A stretch of DNA of 64,000 nucleotides from a bacterium 210917-DFI.7.65 (GTDB lineage Bacteria > Bacillota > Clostridia > Oscillospirales > Oscillospiraceae), in assembly GCA_020555865.1 (NCBI GenBank), contig JAJCJJ010000007.1, forward strand, positions 62,001-126,000, read 5' to 3'. The notes below the pieces were generated by a model. The model searched no databases and was not told the origin of the DNA. It saw only the letters and a program-made list of their open reading frames with translations. Shown one piece after another: positions 25,266 through 32,974 of the stretch (the stretch's first letter is position 1; the number at the start of each line of letters is the position of its first letter). Made by a program: the position numbers and the translations under genes.

Positions 25266-26726
25266 ATGAAAAAGAAACTATCCGCGGCAGCGGCAGCGCT
25301 TATGATGGTTGCGCTTCTCTGCCAAACTGTCTTTGCTTCCGGCGGCCATATCCTGCATGGCACGGAATTGGGGGCACAGGTTTCCCTGCTGTATTGCATT
25401 CCTTTTGTGGGGATGCTGCTGAGCATTGCCATTTGTCCGCTGGTGATTCCGCACCAATGGGAAAAGTGGCGCTGGGCTTTCGTGCTGTTCTGGTCGGTGC
25501 TGTTTCTGGTGCCCTTTGCCATGGCTTTCGGCGCACCCACCATGCTTGACCAGTTGCTGCACTCCATGATCGGGGACTACCTGACATTCATTGTGCTGCT
25601 GTTCGGTTTGTTCTGCGTGGCGGGCAACATTTGTCTGGAAGGCGACTTGGCCGGCACGCCCAAAACCAACCTGATCCTGCTGCTCATCGGTACGCTTCTG
25701 GCCTCCTGGATCGGCACCACCGGCGCCTCCATGGTCATGATCCGTCCGCTGCTGCGGGCGAACCAGTGGCGTTCCCGCTGCGTACATACTGTGGTGTTCT
25801 TTATTTTCCTGGTGTCCAATATCGGCGGATCCCTCACTCCTATTGGCGATCCCCCGCTGCTGATGGGCTTTATGCGCGGTGTTCCTTTCCAGTGGACGCT
25901 CATCCACATGCTGCCTGTGATGGCACTGAACGTGGTGCTGCTGCTGATCCTGTATTATATCATGGACAGCCGTGCCTATAAGAAGGATTTGGCTGCCGGC
26001 CGCAAGCCGCTGACCGGCGGCGCTAAGATCAAGCTGACTGGCGCGCACAACATTCTGTTCATGCTCATGATTGTTGCGGCCGTGGTGCTGTCTGGCGTTC
26101 TGCCCAAGCTGCCCATGTTCCAGGATGCCGCTGGCAATGTTCTGAGCCTGCACATCTACGGCAATGTCAGCCTGACGTATACCAACATTATCGAAATTGT
26201 TCTGATCCTGGTGGCAGCGTTGCTGTCTTTCAAGACCACCAAAAAAGAAGTACGCACGAAGAACAACTTTACCTGGGGGGCCATCGAAGAGGTGGCGGTA
26301 TTGTTCATCGGCATCTTCATTACCATGATCCCTGCGCTGCTGTTCCTCAATGCCCACGGTGCTTCCCTGGGCCTGGATCAGCCCTGGCAGATGTTCTGGA
26401 TCACTGGCGCGCTGTCCTCTTTCTTGGATAACACGCCCACCTATCTGGTGTTCCTCACCGTGGCCGGCACTTTGGGCGCCGCTACCGGTGTGGTGACCAC
26501 CGTGGGCACTGTGGCTGTGCCGATGTTGGTGGCCGTGTCCTGCGGTGCGGTGTTTATGGGCGCCAATACCTATATCGGTAACGCACCGAACTTCATGGTT
26601 AAGTCCATTGCCGATGAGAACGGTGTAAAGATGCCGTCTTTCTTCGGCTATATGGCCTGGTCCCTGAGCTGCCTGATCCCTGTGTTTATCATTGATATGC
26701 TGGTGTTCTTCAACCCCTTCTTCTAA
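25266..26726 (+). CDS. NhaD-like sodium:proton antiporter
   Basis: 486 aa, about 12 helices, ion transporter (citrate/arsenite permease) superfamily. The N-terminal helix looks like a cleavable signal (KKKLSAAAAALMMVALLCQTVFA). NhaD/UIT-type signatures: IGTTGASMVMIRPLLRAN (about 150-167), SNIGGSLTPIGDPPLLMGF (about 184-202) and SSFLDNTPTYLVF (about 385-397). Exchanges Na+ (or Li+) for H+. Start ATG 25266; the open frame from 25218 runs through the leader. RBS GGGGG is unusually far (about 12 nt). No symbol assigned because the subfamily is not certain. Confidence 0.85.
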   Translation: MKKKLSAAAAALMMVALLCQTVFASGGHILHGTELGAQVSLLYCIPFVGMLLSIAICPLVIPHQWEKWRWAFVLFWSVLFLVPFAMAFGAPTMLDQLLHSMIGDYLTFIVLLFGLFCVAGNICLEGDLAGTPKTNLILLLIGTLLASWIGTTGASMVMIRPLLRANQWRSRCVHTVVFFIFLVSNIGGSLTPIGDPPLLMGFMRGVPFQWTLIHMLPVMALNVVLLLILYYIMDSRAYKKDLAAGRKPLTGGAKIKLTGAHNILFMLMIVAAVVLSGVLPKLPMFQDAAGNVLSLHIYGNVSLTYTNIIEIVLILVAALLSFKTTKKEVRTKNNFTWGAIEEVAVLFIGIFITMIPALLFLNAHGASLGLDQPWQMFWITGALSSFLDNTPTYLVFLTVAGTLGAATGVVTTVGTVAVPMLVAVSCGAVFMGANTYIGNAPNFMVKSIADENGVKMPSFFGYMAWSLSCLIPVFIIDMLVFFNPFF

Positions 26727-26747
26727 GGGGAAAGAAACCACTCTTTG

Positions 26748-26788
26748 CGCCCCGGCGCTCCGCTTTTGAGAGCGGGGTGCCGGGGCGT
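26748..26788 (+). terminator. Hairpin after the antiporter gene
   Basis: Stem CGCCCCGGC / GCCGGGGCG with an inner CTCCGC..GCGGGG, followed by TAAAAATT rather than a pure U-run, so termination may be partial. Confidence 0.6.
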
Positions 26789-26861
26789 AAAAATTAAAAA
26801 ATTTTTCCCAAATCCCATCCAAAAATATTTTTATACATAGGAGGCAGAGCTGCGGCGCTGA

Positions 26862-26904
26862 TTTACACTGGGAATGTTGCTGTGCTATAATATTTTCAGT
26901 GTAA
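26862..26904 (+). promoter_or_regulatory. Promoter of the ECF sigma operon flanked by an inverted repeat
   Basis: TTTACA (26862-26867), 18-bp spacer, TATAAT (26886-26891). A perfect 8-bp dyad, TTACACTG (26863-26870) and CAGTGTAA (26897-26904), overlaps the -35 and the start site, so it is a candidate operator. Confidence 0.65.
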
Positions 26905-26923
26905 TCATAGGGGGGATGGCAAA

Positions 26924-27463
26924 GTGCTGGCACATCTGTTGCTGCTGCTGCCGATGGGACAGGACCGGGAGCGGGTCTGGTTTTTGTATCAAAAGCTGAA
27001 AGAAAAGCTGATGTATGCTGCACTGCAGCTTCTACAGCAGCGCGATTTGGCGGAGAATGCGGTGGAAGACGCCTTTTTGTATCTGATTCACCATTTCCAT
27101 GAGCTGGACACGGAGGACGATCAGCGTGTTGCGGCCTATTTATACCAGTGTGTGCGTCACTATGCGCTGCAGGAGCTGCGCCGCCAAAAATGGGAAGGAA
27201 GCGCGTTGGAAGATGAGACGGAGGACGGCATGATCGGATTGGAAGACCGCATGATCGACATGCAGCGGTGCGCGGCGGTCAAAGCGGCGCTGAAAGCGCT
27301 GCCGGACCGATATCGTTTGATGTTGGAATACCGGTTTTACAATGAGTGGACCGTGCGGCAGATTGCCGAGGCGACGGGCCTGACGGAAGGAGCCGTGTAT
27401 AAACGGCTGAAGCGGGCCGGCGAGGCGCTGGCGCAGCGGCTGAAGGAGGCGGGAGAATTTTGA
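26924..27463 (+). CDS. ECF-type sigma-70 family RNA polymerase sigma factor
   Basis: 179 aa. Region 2 is about 20-85 (LAENAVEDAFLYLIHHF..VAAYLYQCVRHYALQELRRQ). Region 4 is about 115-175, with LKALPDRYRLMLEYRFYNEWTVRQIAEATGLTEGAVYKRLKRA, a normal helix-turn-helix. Start GTG 26924 with GGGGGG 8 nt upstream. Overlaps the anti-sigma start by 4 nt. Typical ECF control: released when its partner senses an envelope signal. The promoter is sigma-A-like, not an obvious autoregulated ECF promoter. Confidence 0.88.
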   Translation: MLAHLLLLLPMGQDRERVWFLYQKLKEKLMYAALQLLQQRDLAENAVEDAFLYLIHHFHELDTEDDQRVAAYLYQCVRHYALQELRRQKWEGSALEDETEDGMIGLEDRMIDMQRCAAVKAALKALPDRYRLMLEYRFYNEWTVRQIAEATGLTEGAVYKRLKRAGEALAQRLKEAGEF

Positions 27464-28188
27464 ACGAACAGCAGATTTCGCTTTATCAGGCCATTGGCCA
27501 ATCGCTGGGGGAACTGTGTGAAGAGGAACTGAATGCAGTACCACCCCGGGCGCAGCTGCACCGCATTTGCGGGAGCCTTTCCGGACTGGACCGCCGGATC
27601 CGCTCCGCCCTGCGGCAGCAGCGGGCAGAGCGGGAGCGCAGGGCGTTCCGGCCCCGGCAGGTATCCTGGAAAGGGGCAAAACGCGCGGCTCTGCTGGCGG
27701 CGGTGCTGATGGCATTGTTTTTGGGTCTGCTCACGGTTTCGGCGGACATGCGGGCGTTTTTGAAACGCACCATTGCCATTTGGACGGGGCCGAACGTGGA
27801 TATTCGCTATGAGGTGGACGGCCATAAACTGACGGAACTGCCGGAAGGCTATGCACCGCATTATATTCCTGAGGGATTTTCTTATAACGAAAATAATTCC
27901 TTTGCCATGGGGAATGAAACCATTTTTGACTATGAAAATAAAGAGGGGCATTTTATTCAGATTACAATCCGCATTGCGGAAAATGCCTCTTTGACCAGCA
28001 TGGATACGGAGCATACGAATTTTAAGAAAATTGATTATGGCGAAGGCGGCGCCTATCTCGGCACCTTTGAGGACGGAGACGGCTACACAATGTATTGGTT
28101 TGCCGACGGCATCGAGCACGAATTGTATATCAGCGCTGCTTTGAAAGAGGATGAAGTGTTCAAAATTGCGGACGGCATTTATTCCTAA
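27460..28188 (+). CDS. Anti-sigma factor-like membrane protein with DUF4367-type sensor domain
   Basis: 242 aa: cytoplasmic part (1-68, Arg-rich, likely sigma-binding), one membrane helix (about 73-95, RAALLAAVLMALFLGLLTVSA), then an external domain (about 105-242) with LPEGYAPHYIPEGFSYNEN..GNETIFDYENKEGHFIQITI and the terminal EDEVFKIADGIY, the pattern of DUF4367 domains found in clostridial anti-sigma factors. TTG 27460 overlaps the sigma stop, so the pair is co-translated. Regulates the preceding sigma factor by inference. Confidence 0.8.
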   Translation: MNEQQISLYQAIGQSLGELCEEELNAVPPRAQLHRICGSLSGLDRRIRSALRQQRAERERRAFRPRQVSWKGAKRAALLAAVLMALFLGLLTVSADMRAFLKRTIAIWTGPNVDIRYEVDGHKLTELPEGYAPHYIPEGFSYNENNSFAMGNETIFDYENKEGHFIQITIRIAENASLTSMDTEHTNFKKIDYGEGGAYLGTFEDGDGYTMYWFADGIEHELYISAALKEDEVFKIADGIYS

Positions 28189-28200
28189 AAAGAAAACAAG

Positions 28201-28238
28201 ACACCCGGCAGTCCACTGTTTGGCTGTCGGGTGTTTTT
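28201..28238 (+). terminator. Terminator after the sigma/anti-sigma operon
   Basis: Stem ACACCCGGCAG / CTGTCGGGTGT followed by TTTTTGC. Confidence 0.85.
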
Positions 28239-28424
28239 GCACAATTTTATCCGGTTTGCATTGTGCAAACGTCCAAAGAATAGAAAAACGAAAAAATTTT
28301 CCAAAAAATCTGTCCAAAAACTCGGTCGAAAACACTTTATAAATAGAAGGTTCGATAGAAGGGAGGGCAGAGCATCATTCATCCGCAAAAGAAAACGGAA
28401 CGAAAGAAAAGGAGAGATATTCCA

Positions 28425-28832
28425 ATGAACAACACACGAAGACCCCTGCCCCGCGCGTTGGCTCTGGCCATGGCAATTGCCATGGCGCTGACCCTTTCGG
28501 TCAGCGCATTCGCATCTGATTCACAGGCCTGGAATGTTGGTACTACAAAAGTGTCTGGGTCAGTCTCTTATGCAAAGCAAGTATACAATGCGACAGTTAC
28601 AGGACCAGTGGGAACAACAAAAACTGAATTGAGTATGACGCTGTATGAAAAAGGTATTTTCGGTTATACAGAAGTAGACTCTGCCAGCGCTACTGCGAAT
28701 GACCGTACTTGTGCAAAAAGCGTTAGTTATGCAATCAAGAGTGGTAAGAGCTACAAGCTGACGGTGACGGGGAAAGCCTATGTGGATGGAAAATGGGATA
28801 CCGTTACCAAAAACTTCACGGCGTCGTTCTAA
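28425..28832 (+). CDS. Small secreted protein of unknown function
   Basis: 135 aa. Signal peptide PRALALAMAIAMALTLSVSAFA (cleavage about 30), then about 105 residues of alternating polar and hydrophobic strands rich in T/S/K/V, likely one beta-sandwich (KVSGSVSYAKQVYNATVTG; SVSYAIKSGKSYKLTVTGKA). One Cys only. ATG 28425 after AAAGGAG. The first 25 codons are GC-rich and the rest AT-rich. First of four exported or membrane proteins after the ECF operon; unrelated to known families as far as I can see. Confidence 0.7.
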   Translation: MNNTRRPLPRALALAMAIAMALTLSVSAFASDSQAWNVGTTKVSGSVSYAKQVYNATVTGPVGTTKTELSMTLYEKGIFGYTEVDSASATANDRTCAKSVSYAIKSGKSYKLTVTGKAYVDGKWDTVTKNFTASF

Positions 28833-28940
28833 TGGCCGGAGCCGAAGAAAGAAGGTAACACTGAAAAAATTGCGCAAAGATCCTTCCCCTGCATATATGC
28901 AACCAGAAAATAATTGCAAAAAGTTTGAAGGAGGATTATC

Positions 28941-29885
28941 ATGAAAATGACAAAGAAACTATTGTCCGTTGTGTTGGCCATCGCCATGAGTGCGAGTTTG
29001 ATGGTTCCGGTGTTTGCATCTCCTCTATCTGAGTCAGAGGGGGGTGAAAAAACGGGGTATGTGGTTAATGAATATGAGTACATTAAGGCGTTGGAAACGG
29101 CAACCACTGAGAAATTGCAGTCTATCAATTACACGAAAGAAGAAGCAAGCCGAGAAGTACAGGCTTTTGAAAAAGCATTTGATGAACGTGCGCGCTTAAG
29201 CGATAAGGAATTGGAAGGATTAGGTTATAATGCGGAAGCGATTGAAATCATGCACAAGTATGCAGAAGGAAAAACGCTTACGGATGCAGAATATCGAGCA
29301 GCAACAGCTGAATTAACGACATATAAAATTGCATTGGGGAATTGTGGGACAAAAGCTGCAAGATTTTTTTATGAGTGGGAATGGTCGCAATGTCCGGTAA
29401 TTACACTGAAAGATTCTGTTGCAGTGAGATGGATGGCCTATGATTCCCAAGGAAAAGATTTTAATGTTTTGGTTACTACGGTTCCGCAAGGAACGGTTGA
29501 TTACTATAATGGCTCTAAAGCGTATTATACTGGACAGAGAGTGACATTGGAAGGGGGGTTGGATTTTAATTCAGTAAATGCCCAGTTCCCGATGATGAAA
29601 ACATATACAACTCCGGCTGGTGTCAATGTGCAAACATATGCCAAAAAGGGTAAGTTGATTATTAATGTGAAAGTGGATCAGAGCGTGAGTACAAATATTA
29701 ATTATATATTGGTAGCTGCGATGTATGGACATACAACAGCCGGGATTGGCGCACCGTCTATTAGTCTTTCTGCGCCACCGCCAGCGATTTCGATTTCTTT
29801 TAGTGCAAATATGAAGGTTAATCAGATGGGAGCTTACAAAGCTAAAATCCGCAATAATTCAACGATTGAGAAATTGCCAATCTAA
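28941..29885 (+). CDS. Secreted protein of unknown function, AT-rich gene
   Basis: 314 aa. Signal peptide KKLLSVVLAIAMSASLMVPVFA (cleavage about 26). Residues 30-130 are helical and charged (EEASREVQAFEKAFDERARL), 140-250 predicted beta strands, 270-314 a Pro/Ser-rich tail (SLSAPPPAISISFS). Two Cys residues (about 134 and 151) could bond. GGAGG precedes ATG 28941. Codon use is much more AT-rich than the neighbours, suggesting recent gain. No family recognised. Confidence 0.7.
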   Translation: MKMTKKLLSVVLAIAMSASLMVPVFASPLSESEGGEKTGYVVNEYEYIKALETATTEKLQSINYTKEEASREVQAFEKAFDERARLSDKELEGLGYNAEAIEIMHKYAEGKTLTDAEYRAATAELTTYKIALGNCGTKAARFFYEWEWSQCPVITLKDSVAVRWMAYDSQGKDFNVLVTTVPQGTVDYYNGSKAYYTGQRVTLEGGLDFNSVNAQFPMMKTYTTPAGVNVQTYAKKGKLIINVKVDQSVSTNINYILVAAMYGHTTAGIGAPSISLSAPPPAISISFSANMKVNQMGAYKAKIRNNSTIEKLPI

Positions 29886-29903
29886 AAATAAGGAGAATGG
29901 GAT

Positions 29904-30257
29904 ATGGATCAAAAGAAACCGAAACCTGTATGCAGTGGATTATGCGCGCAGACATTGTGTGGTGTTGCGCTTGCACTTGTGATCGGGAGGTTCACCAACT
30001 TTTTCCCATTCTGGTTACTGATTCCGGATCTGACGCTGTGCACGATTTTATACGCTATGACTGTGACTTGCGCCGCGGTTGCTTTGTGTGTCAGTGCTGC
30101 GGCCAATGAACTGAACCGCCGGATGCAGCGTGAGCTGGACAGCATTCGCGAGGAATTGCGGCAGGCGGGCGAGGTGCAGCGGCCGGGGAAAGAGGAGGAA
30201 TCCAATGAAAGCTCCGAAGAAGGCAGCGCACGAAATACGCAGGCAGAACAGGCATAA
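29904..30257 (+). CDS. Small two-helix membrane protein
   Basis: 117 aa. Helices at about 15-33 and 38-62 (FWLLIPDLTLCTILYAMTV), then a charged cytoplasmic coiled-coil-like tail (ELNRRMQRELDSIREELRQ) and an E/S-rich end. RBS AAGGAG before ATG 29904, 18 nt after the previous gene, so co-transcribed. Function unknown. Confidence 0.65.
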   Translation: MDQKKPKPVCSGLCAQTLCGVALALVIGRFTNFFPFWLLIPDLTLCTILYAMTVTCAAVALCVSAAANELNRRMQRELDSIREELRQAGEVQRPGKEEESNESSEEGSARNTQAEQA

Positions 30258-30339
30258 AAGGTGAGATCAAAACGGTATTGATGCAGAACATGCAGCCGGC
30301 GGGCGCAGCGCTCGGAGAAGGAAGAAAGGGAACGGCCTT

Positions 30340-30903
30340 ATGCAAACAAAAGTGAAACGGTCCACGGTGATTGCAGTCAGCGTTTTGCTGTGCGGTGCTG
30401 TTTTGGCGCTGTGGGTTTGGAATGTGCAGATGTGGAAAGGTCAGCGCATGCTTTCGGAAGCCTGCAGTGCAGCGCGCGTGTTTGTATACGATCATTTGGA
30501 GGAGTGTGGCCAAGCGTTTGCCAATTATGCCGCCACCGGAGACGGCAGTTATCTGGATCAGGCCCAGCAGGCCGCTGCGAAAACGGCGGCGGCCTGCTAT
30601 GCGTGGGGAGAAACGTATCCCTATCGAGCCGATTATGATACGGCGGATGAGGCGATTCAGGAATGGGGAATCCAGTTCCTGGTCAAAACGGAGGAATATA
30701 TGGAGGGATTGGACAAAACCGACCTTTCTGCCGAAGAGCAGACCGTGTTGGATGCACTGGCCGGGGTCTTTCAGGCAGACGATGCGGGCCGGATCACGTT
30801 TATGTCGCTCTTTTGGAATGCCTCTCACTCAAACCTGGTCGATGGTTCCGTGTGGCCTTATCTGACCTATGATGAGGGCATTTTACAGCGCCCAGATTTT
30901 TAA
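30340..30903 (+). CDS. Membrane-anchored helical protein of unknown function
   Basis: 187 aa. One N-terminal anchor (about 9-28, VIAVSVLLCGAVLALWVWNV), then an external, mostly helical domain (CGQAFANYAATGDGSYLDQAQQ; DYDTADEAIQEWGIQFL). GC-rich, unlike the two genes before it, so more native in composition. ATG 30340 with AAGGAAG upstream. Lies at the end of the sigma-linked cluster; no family recognised. Confidence 0.65.
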   Translation: MQTKVKRSTVIAVSVLLCGAVLALWVWNVQMWKGQRMLSEACSAARVFVYDHLEECGQAFANYAATGDGSYLDQAQQAAAKTAAACYAWGETYPYRADYDTADEAIQEWGIQFLVKTEEYMEGLDKTDLSAEEQTVLDALAGVFQADDAGRITFMSLFWNASHSNLVDGSVWPYLTYDEGILQRPDF

Positions 30904-30939
30904 AGCCAGTTGTGATCCCGGTTCGATTTCTCAGGGAAA

Positions 30940-30996
30940 GGAACCGTGCCTTTTACAGGAATGATCTTATACTGGAAAGGAGCGGTACATTGTATT
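30940..30996 (+). repeat. Copy A of a diverged duplicated segment
   Basis: Matches 31461-31536 along GGAACC..TGCCTTTT..GGAATGATCTTAT.CTG and GAAAGGAGCGG.AC..TGTATT, without the 17-nt insert found in copy B. Confidence 0.7.
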
Positions 30997-31103
30997 GCGC
31001 TGGGCAAGTCTGTTTTGATTGAAAGGTATGAATTGCGGACAGCTTATGTGAAGAAATCGGTTTCTATTGCGCACAATACACGCTGGTATAAGGAGTGGAT
31101 TCT

Positions 31104-31346
31104 ATGAACATGACTTGTCCGTATTGCGGCCAGCCGATGGAAAAAGGGTTTGTTATGACGAATCTGCGGTATTCGATTTTTTGGCTGCCGGAAACGGCGG
31201 ACAAGGTCCCGCTCATTATTGATCGGGACGGAGTGGAAATAGAGCAGAAGGGAGTGATTCTTGCAGATCGCGGGCACGTTTTCAAAAAAACGCACCCATG
31301 GAACATGATTGCAACAGCGAAAGAGATGTATGTCTGTAGGGATTGA
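31104..31346 (+). CDS. PF20097/DUF6487-type zinc-ribbon protein, cut at the last Cys
   Basis: 80 aa. N-terminal CPYCGQPMEKGFV (4-16) is the first half of a zinc ribbon; family members end with a second C-x-x-C. Here the chain ends MYVCRD and the next codon, where Cys is expected, is TGA. ATG 31104 has AAGGAG 8 nt upstream. Function of the family is unknown. Either a recent nonsense change or a variant with three Cys ligands. Confidence 0.7.
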   Translation: MNMTCPYCGQPMEKGFVMTNLRYSIFWLPETADKVPLIIDRDGVEIEQKGVILADRGHVFKKTHPWNMIATAKEMYVCRD

Positions 31347-31720
31347 ATATAAAGGCATTATAAATATGTAATCATGCAGCGGATAAGGTGGGCGGAGTTT
31401 TTCTGCCTGCCTTTCTTCATATTTTCAACAGATGCTTTTTGGGAATCATAAGCGATTCCCGGAACCCCTTGCCTTTTGCGGGAATGATCTTATGCTGGAT
31501 CCAGAACGGTGCTGGAAAGGAGCGGGACCATGTATTCGGAAAATGGCCCCAAAAAGCCGTGCTGGCGCTCGGTCCCGCCATTGGCTCTGTTTTGTGCGGG
31601 CCGCTGGTGGCGAGGTGGACGCTGCGCCGGTTGGGGAAAAAGTGAATAAGGACATATGCGCCTGTTTCCGCGCGGCGGCCGGGATGTTCCGGACCGCCGC
31701 GCTTTCTTTGCCGCCGCGCA
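31347..31720. other. Intergenic, no supported gene
   Basis: Contains copy B of the repeat and a GC-rich dyad (about 31670-31702, CGCGGCGG..CCGCCGCG followed by CTTTCTTTG) that may be a terminator. A frame ending VARWTLRRLGKK at 31645 looks hydrophobic but has no usable start. Confidence 0.4.
31461..31536 (+). repeat. Copy B of the duplicated segment
   Basis: See copy A at 30940-30996. Contains AAAGGAG and an ATG at 31530 that opens only a 40-codon frame of odd composition, so no gene is called. Confidence 0.7.
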
Positions 31721-31749
31721 TTGCGCCGCCCGGTGAGACGTGGTATAAT
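31721..31749 (+). promoter_or_regulatory. Promoter of the aminotransferase-DUF1015-ispE operon
   Basis: TTGCGC (31721-31726), 17-bp spacer, TATAAT (31744-31749). Confidence 0.65.
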
Positions 31750-31792
31750 GACACCATATATATTTATAGAGAAAAAGGACTGTTTCAACCAT

Positions 31793-32974
31793 ATGATCGA
31801 CTACAAACGAGCGCTGACGCCGGAGATTCAGGCGGTGCCGGAATCCAGCATCAAGGAATTCTTCGATATTATCAACGAAATGCCAGAGGCCATTTCCCTG
31901 GGGTTGGGCGAGCCGGATTTTGTCACGCCGGAGCACATTCGGAAAGCAGGAGCCGCCTCTTTGCTGGAAGGGCATACAAAATATACGCAGAATCCCGGAC
32001 TGCCAGCGCTGCGCGAAGCGATTGGGAGCTATCTTGCCGAGCGCTTTGCTCTGCACTACGACGCGGCAGATGAGATCCTCGTCACCGTGGGCGGCAGCGA
32101 GGCCATTGATTTGGCCATCCGCTGCCTGGTGGGACCGGGGGACGAGGTGCTGGTGCCCTCGCCCACGTTTGTGTGCTACGGGCCGCTGGCCACGGTCTGC
32201 GGCGGTGTGGTGAAGGAACTGGTGACGACGGAGAAAACCGGCTTCCGTGTGACGGCGCAGCAGATCGCTGCAGCGCTGACCGAGCGCACCAAGCTGCTGG
32301 TGCTCCCATATCCCAGCAACCCTACCGGCGCGATTCTGGAAGAAAGCGACTTGCGGGCCATTGCCGATGTGCTCCGGGGCACCAATGTGATCGTGCTGTG
32401 CGATGAGATTTACGGCGAGCTGACCTATGGCCGGCGCCACTGTTCCTTTGCCTCCCAGGAGGATATGCGGGAGCGCACATTGGTGGTGGGCGGCTTTTCG
32501 AAGGCTTTTGCTATGACCGGCTGGCGCATGGGATATTTGTGCGGCCCAAGGGAACTGGTGAAGCCTGCGGCGGCGCTGCATGGCTATGGCATTATGTCTG
32601 CTCCCACCGTGACCCAGCATGCGGCGATTGAGGCCATGCACAACGGCATGGAGGATATTGAGACCATGCGCATGGAATATGATGCGCGGCGCGCGCTTCT
32701 GGTGCGCGGCCTGCAGGAGATGGGGCTGCGGTGCAGCGAGCCGCAGGGGGCGTTTTACTGCTTTCCCTATATCGGAGAGTTCGGATGTTCCGATGTGGAG
32801 TTCTGCCGGGCGCTGCTGCTGGAGGAGCAGGTAGCGATCATTCCCGGCAGCGCTTTTGGACCTGGCGGCGCGGGTTATGCCCGTATATGCTATGCTGCTG
32901 AGCATGCAAAAATCGAGGAGGCCCTGCGCCGTATGGCACGCTTCCTCGCGCGGCTGCGCACCGAAAGGGAGTGA
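31793..32974 (+). CDS. PLP-dependent class I/II aminotransferase
   Basis: 393 aa, fold-type I. Features: GLGEPDFVTPEHI (about 35-47), VGGSEAIDLAIRCLV (cofactor phosphate region), PSNPTGAILEE (about 170-180), CDEIYGELTYG (Asp for pyridine N), and the Schiff-base Lys in GGFSKAFAMTGWRMGY. Substrate not predictable; closest in style to PatA/AspC-like enzymes. Start ATG 31793 (IDYKRALTPEI); upstream frame to 31721 overlaps the promoter. Its stop overlaps the next start. Confidence 0.9.
   Translation: MIDYKRALTPEIQAVPESSIKEFFDIINEMPEAISLGLGEPDFVTPEHIRKAGAASLLEGHTKYTQNPGLPALREAIGSYLAERFALHYDAADEILVTVGGSEAIDLAIRCLVGPGDEVLVPSPTFVCYGPLATVCGGVVKELVTTEKTGFRVTAQQIAAALTERTKLLVLPYPSNPTGAILEESDLRAIADVLRGTNVIVLCDEIYGELTYGRRHCSFASQEDMRERTLVVGGFSKAFAMTGWRMGYLCGPRELVKPAAALHGYGIMSAPTVTQHAAIEAMHNGMEDIETMRMEYDARRALLVRGLQEMGLRCSEPQGAFYCFPYIGEFGCSDVEFCRALLLEEQVAIIPGSAFGPGGAGYARICYAAEHAKIEEALRRMARFLARLRTERE

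Noticed and set aside
25278..27023. 581-codon frame antisense to the antiporter gene
   Set aside because: His/Gln-rich shadow frame; the antiporter is clear on the plus strand.
31388..31645. 85-codon hydrophobic frame
   Set aside because: Weak start, no RBS and no family; kept only as a note in the intergenic entry.
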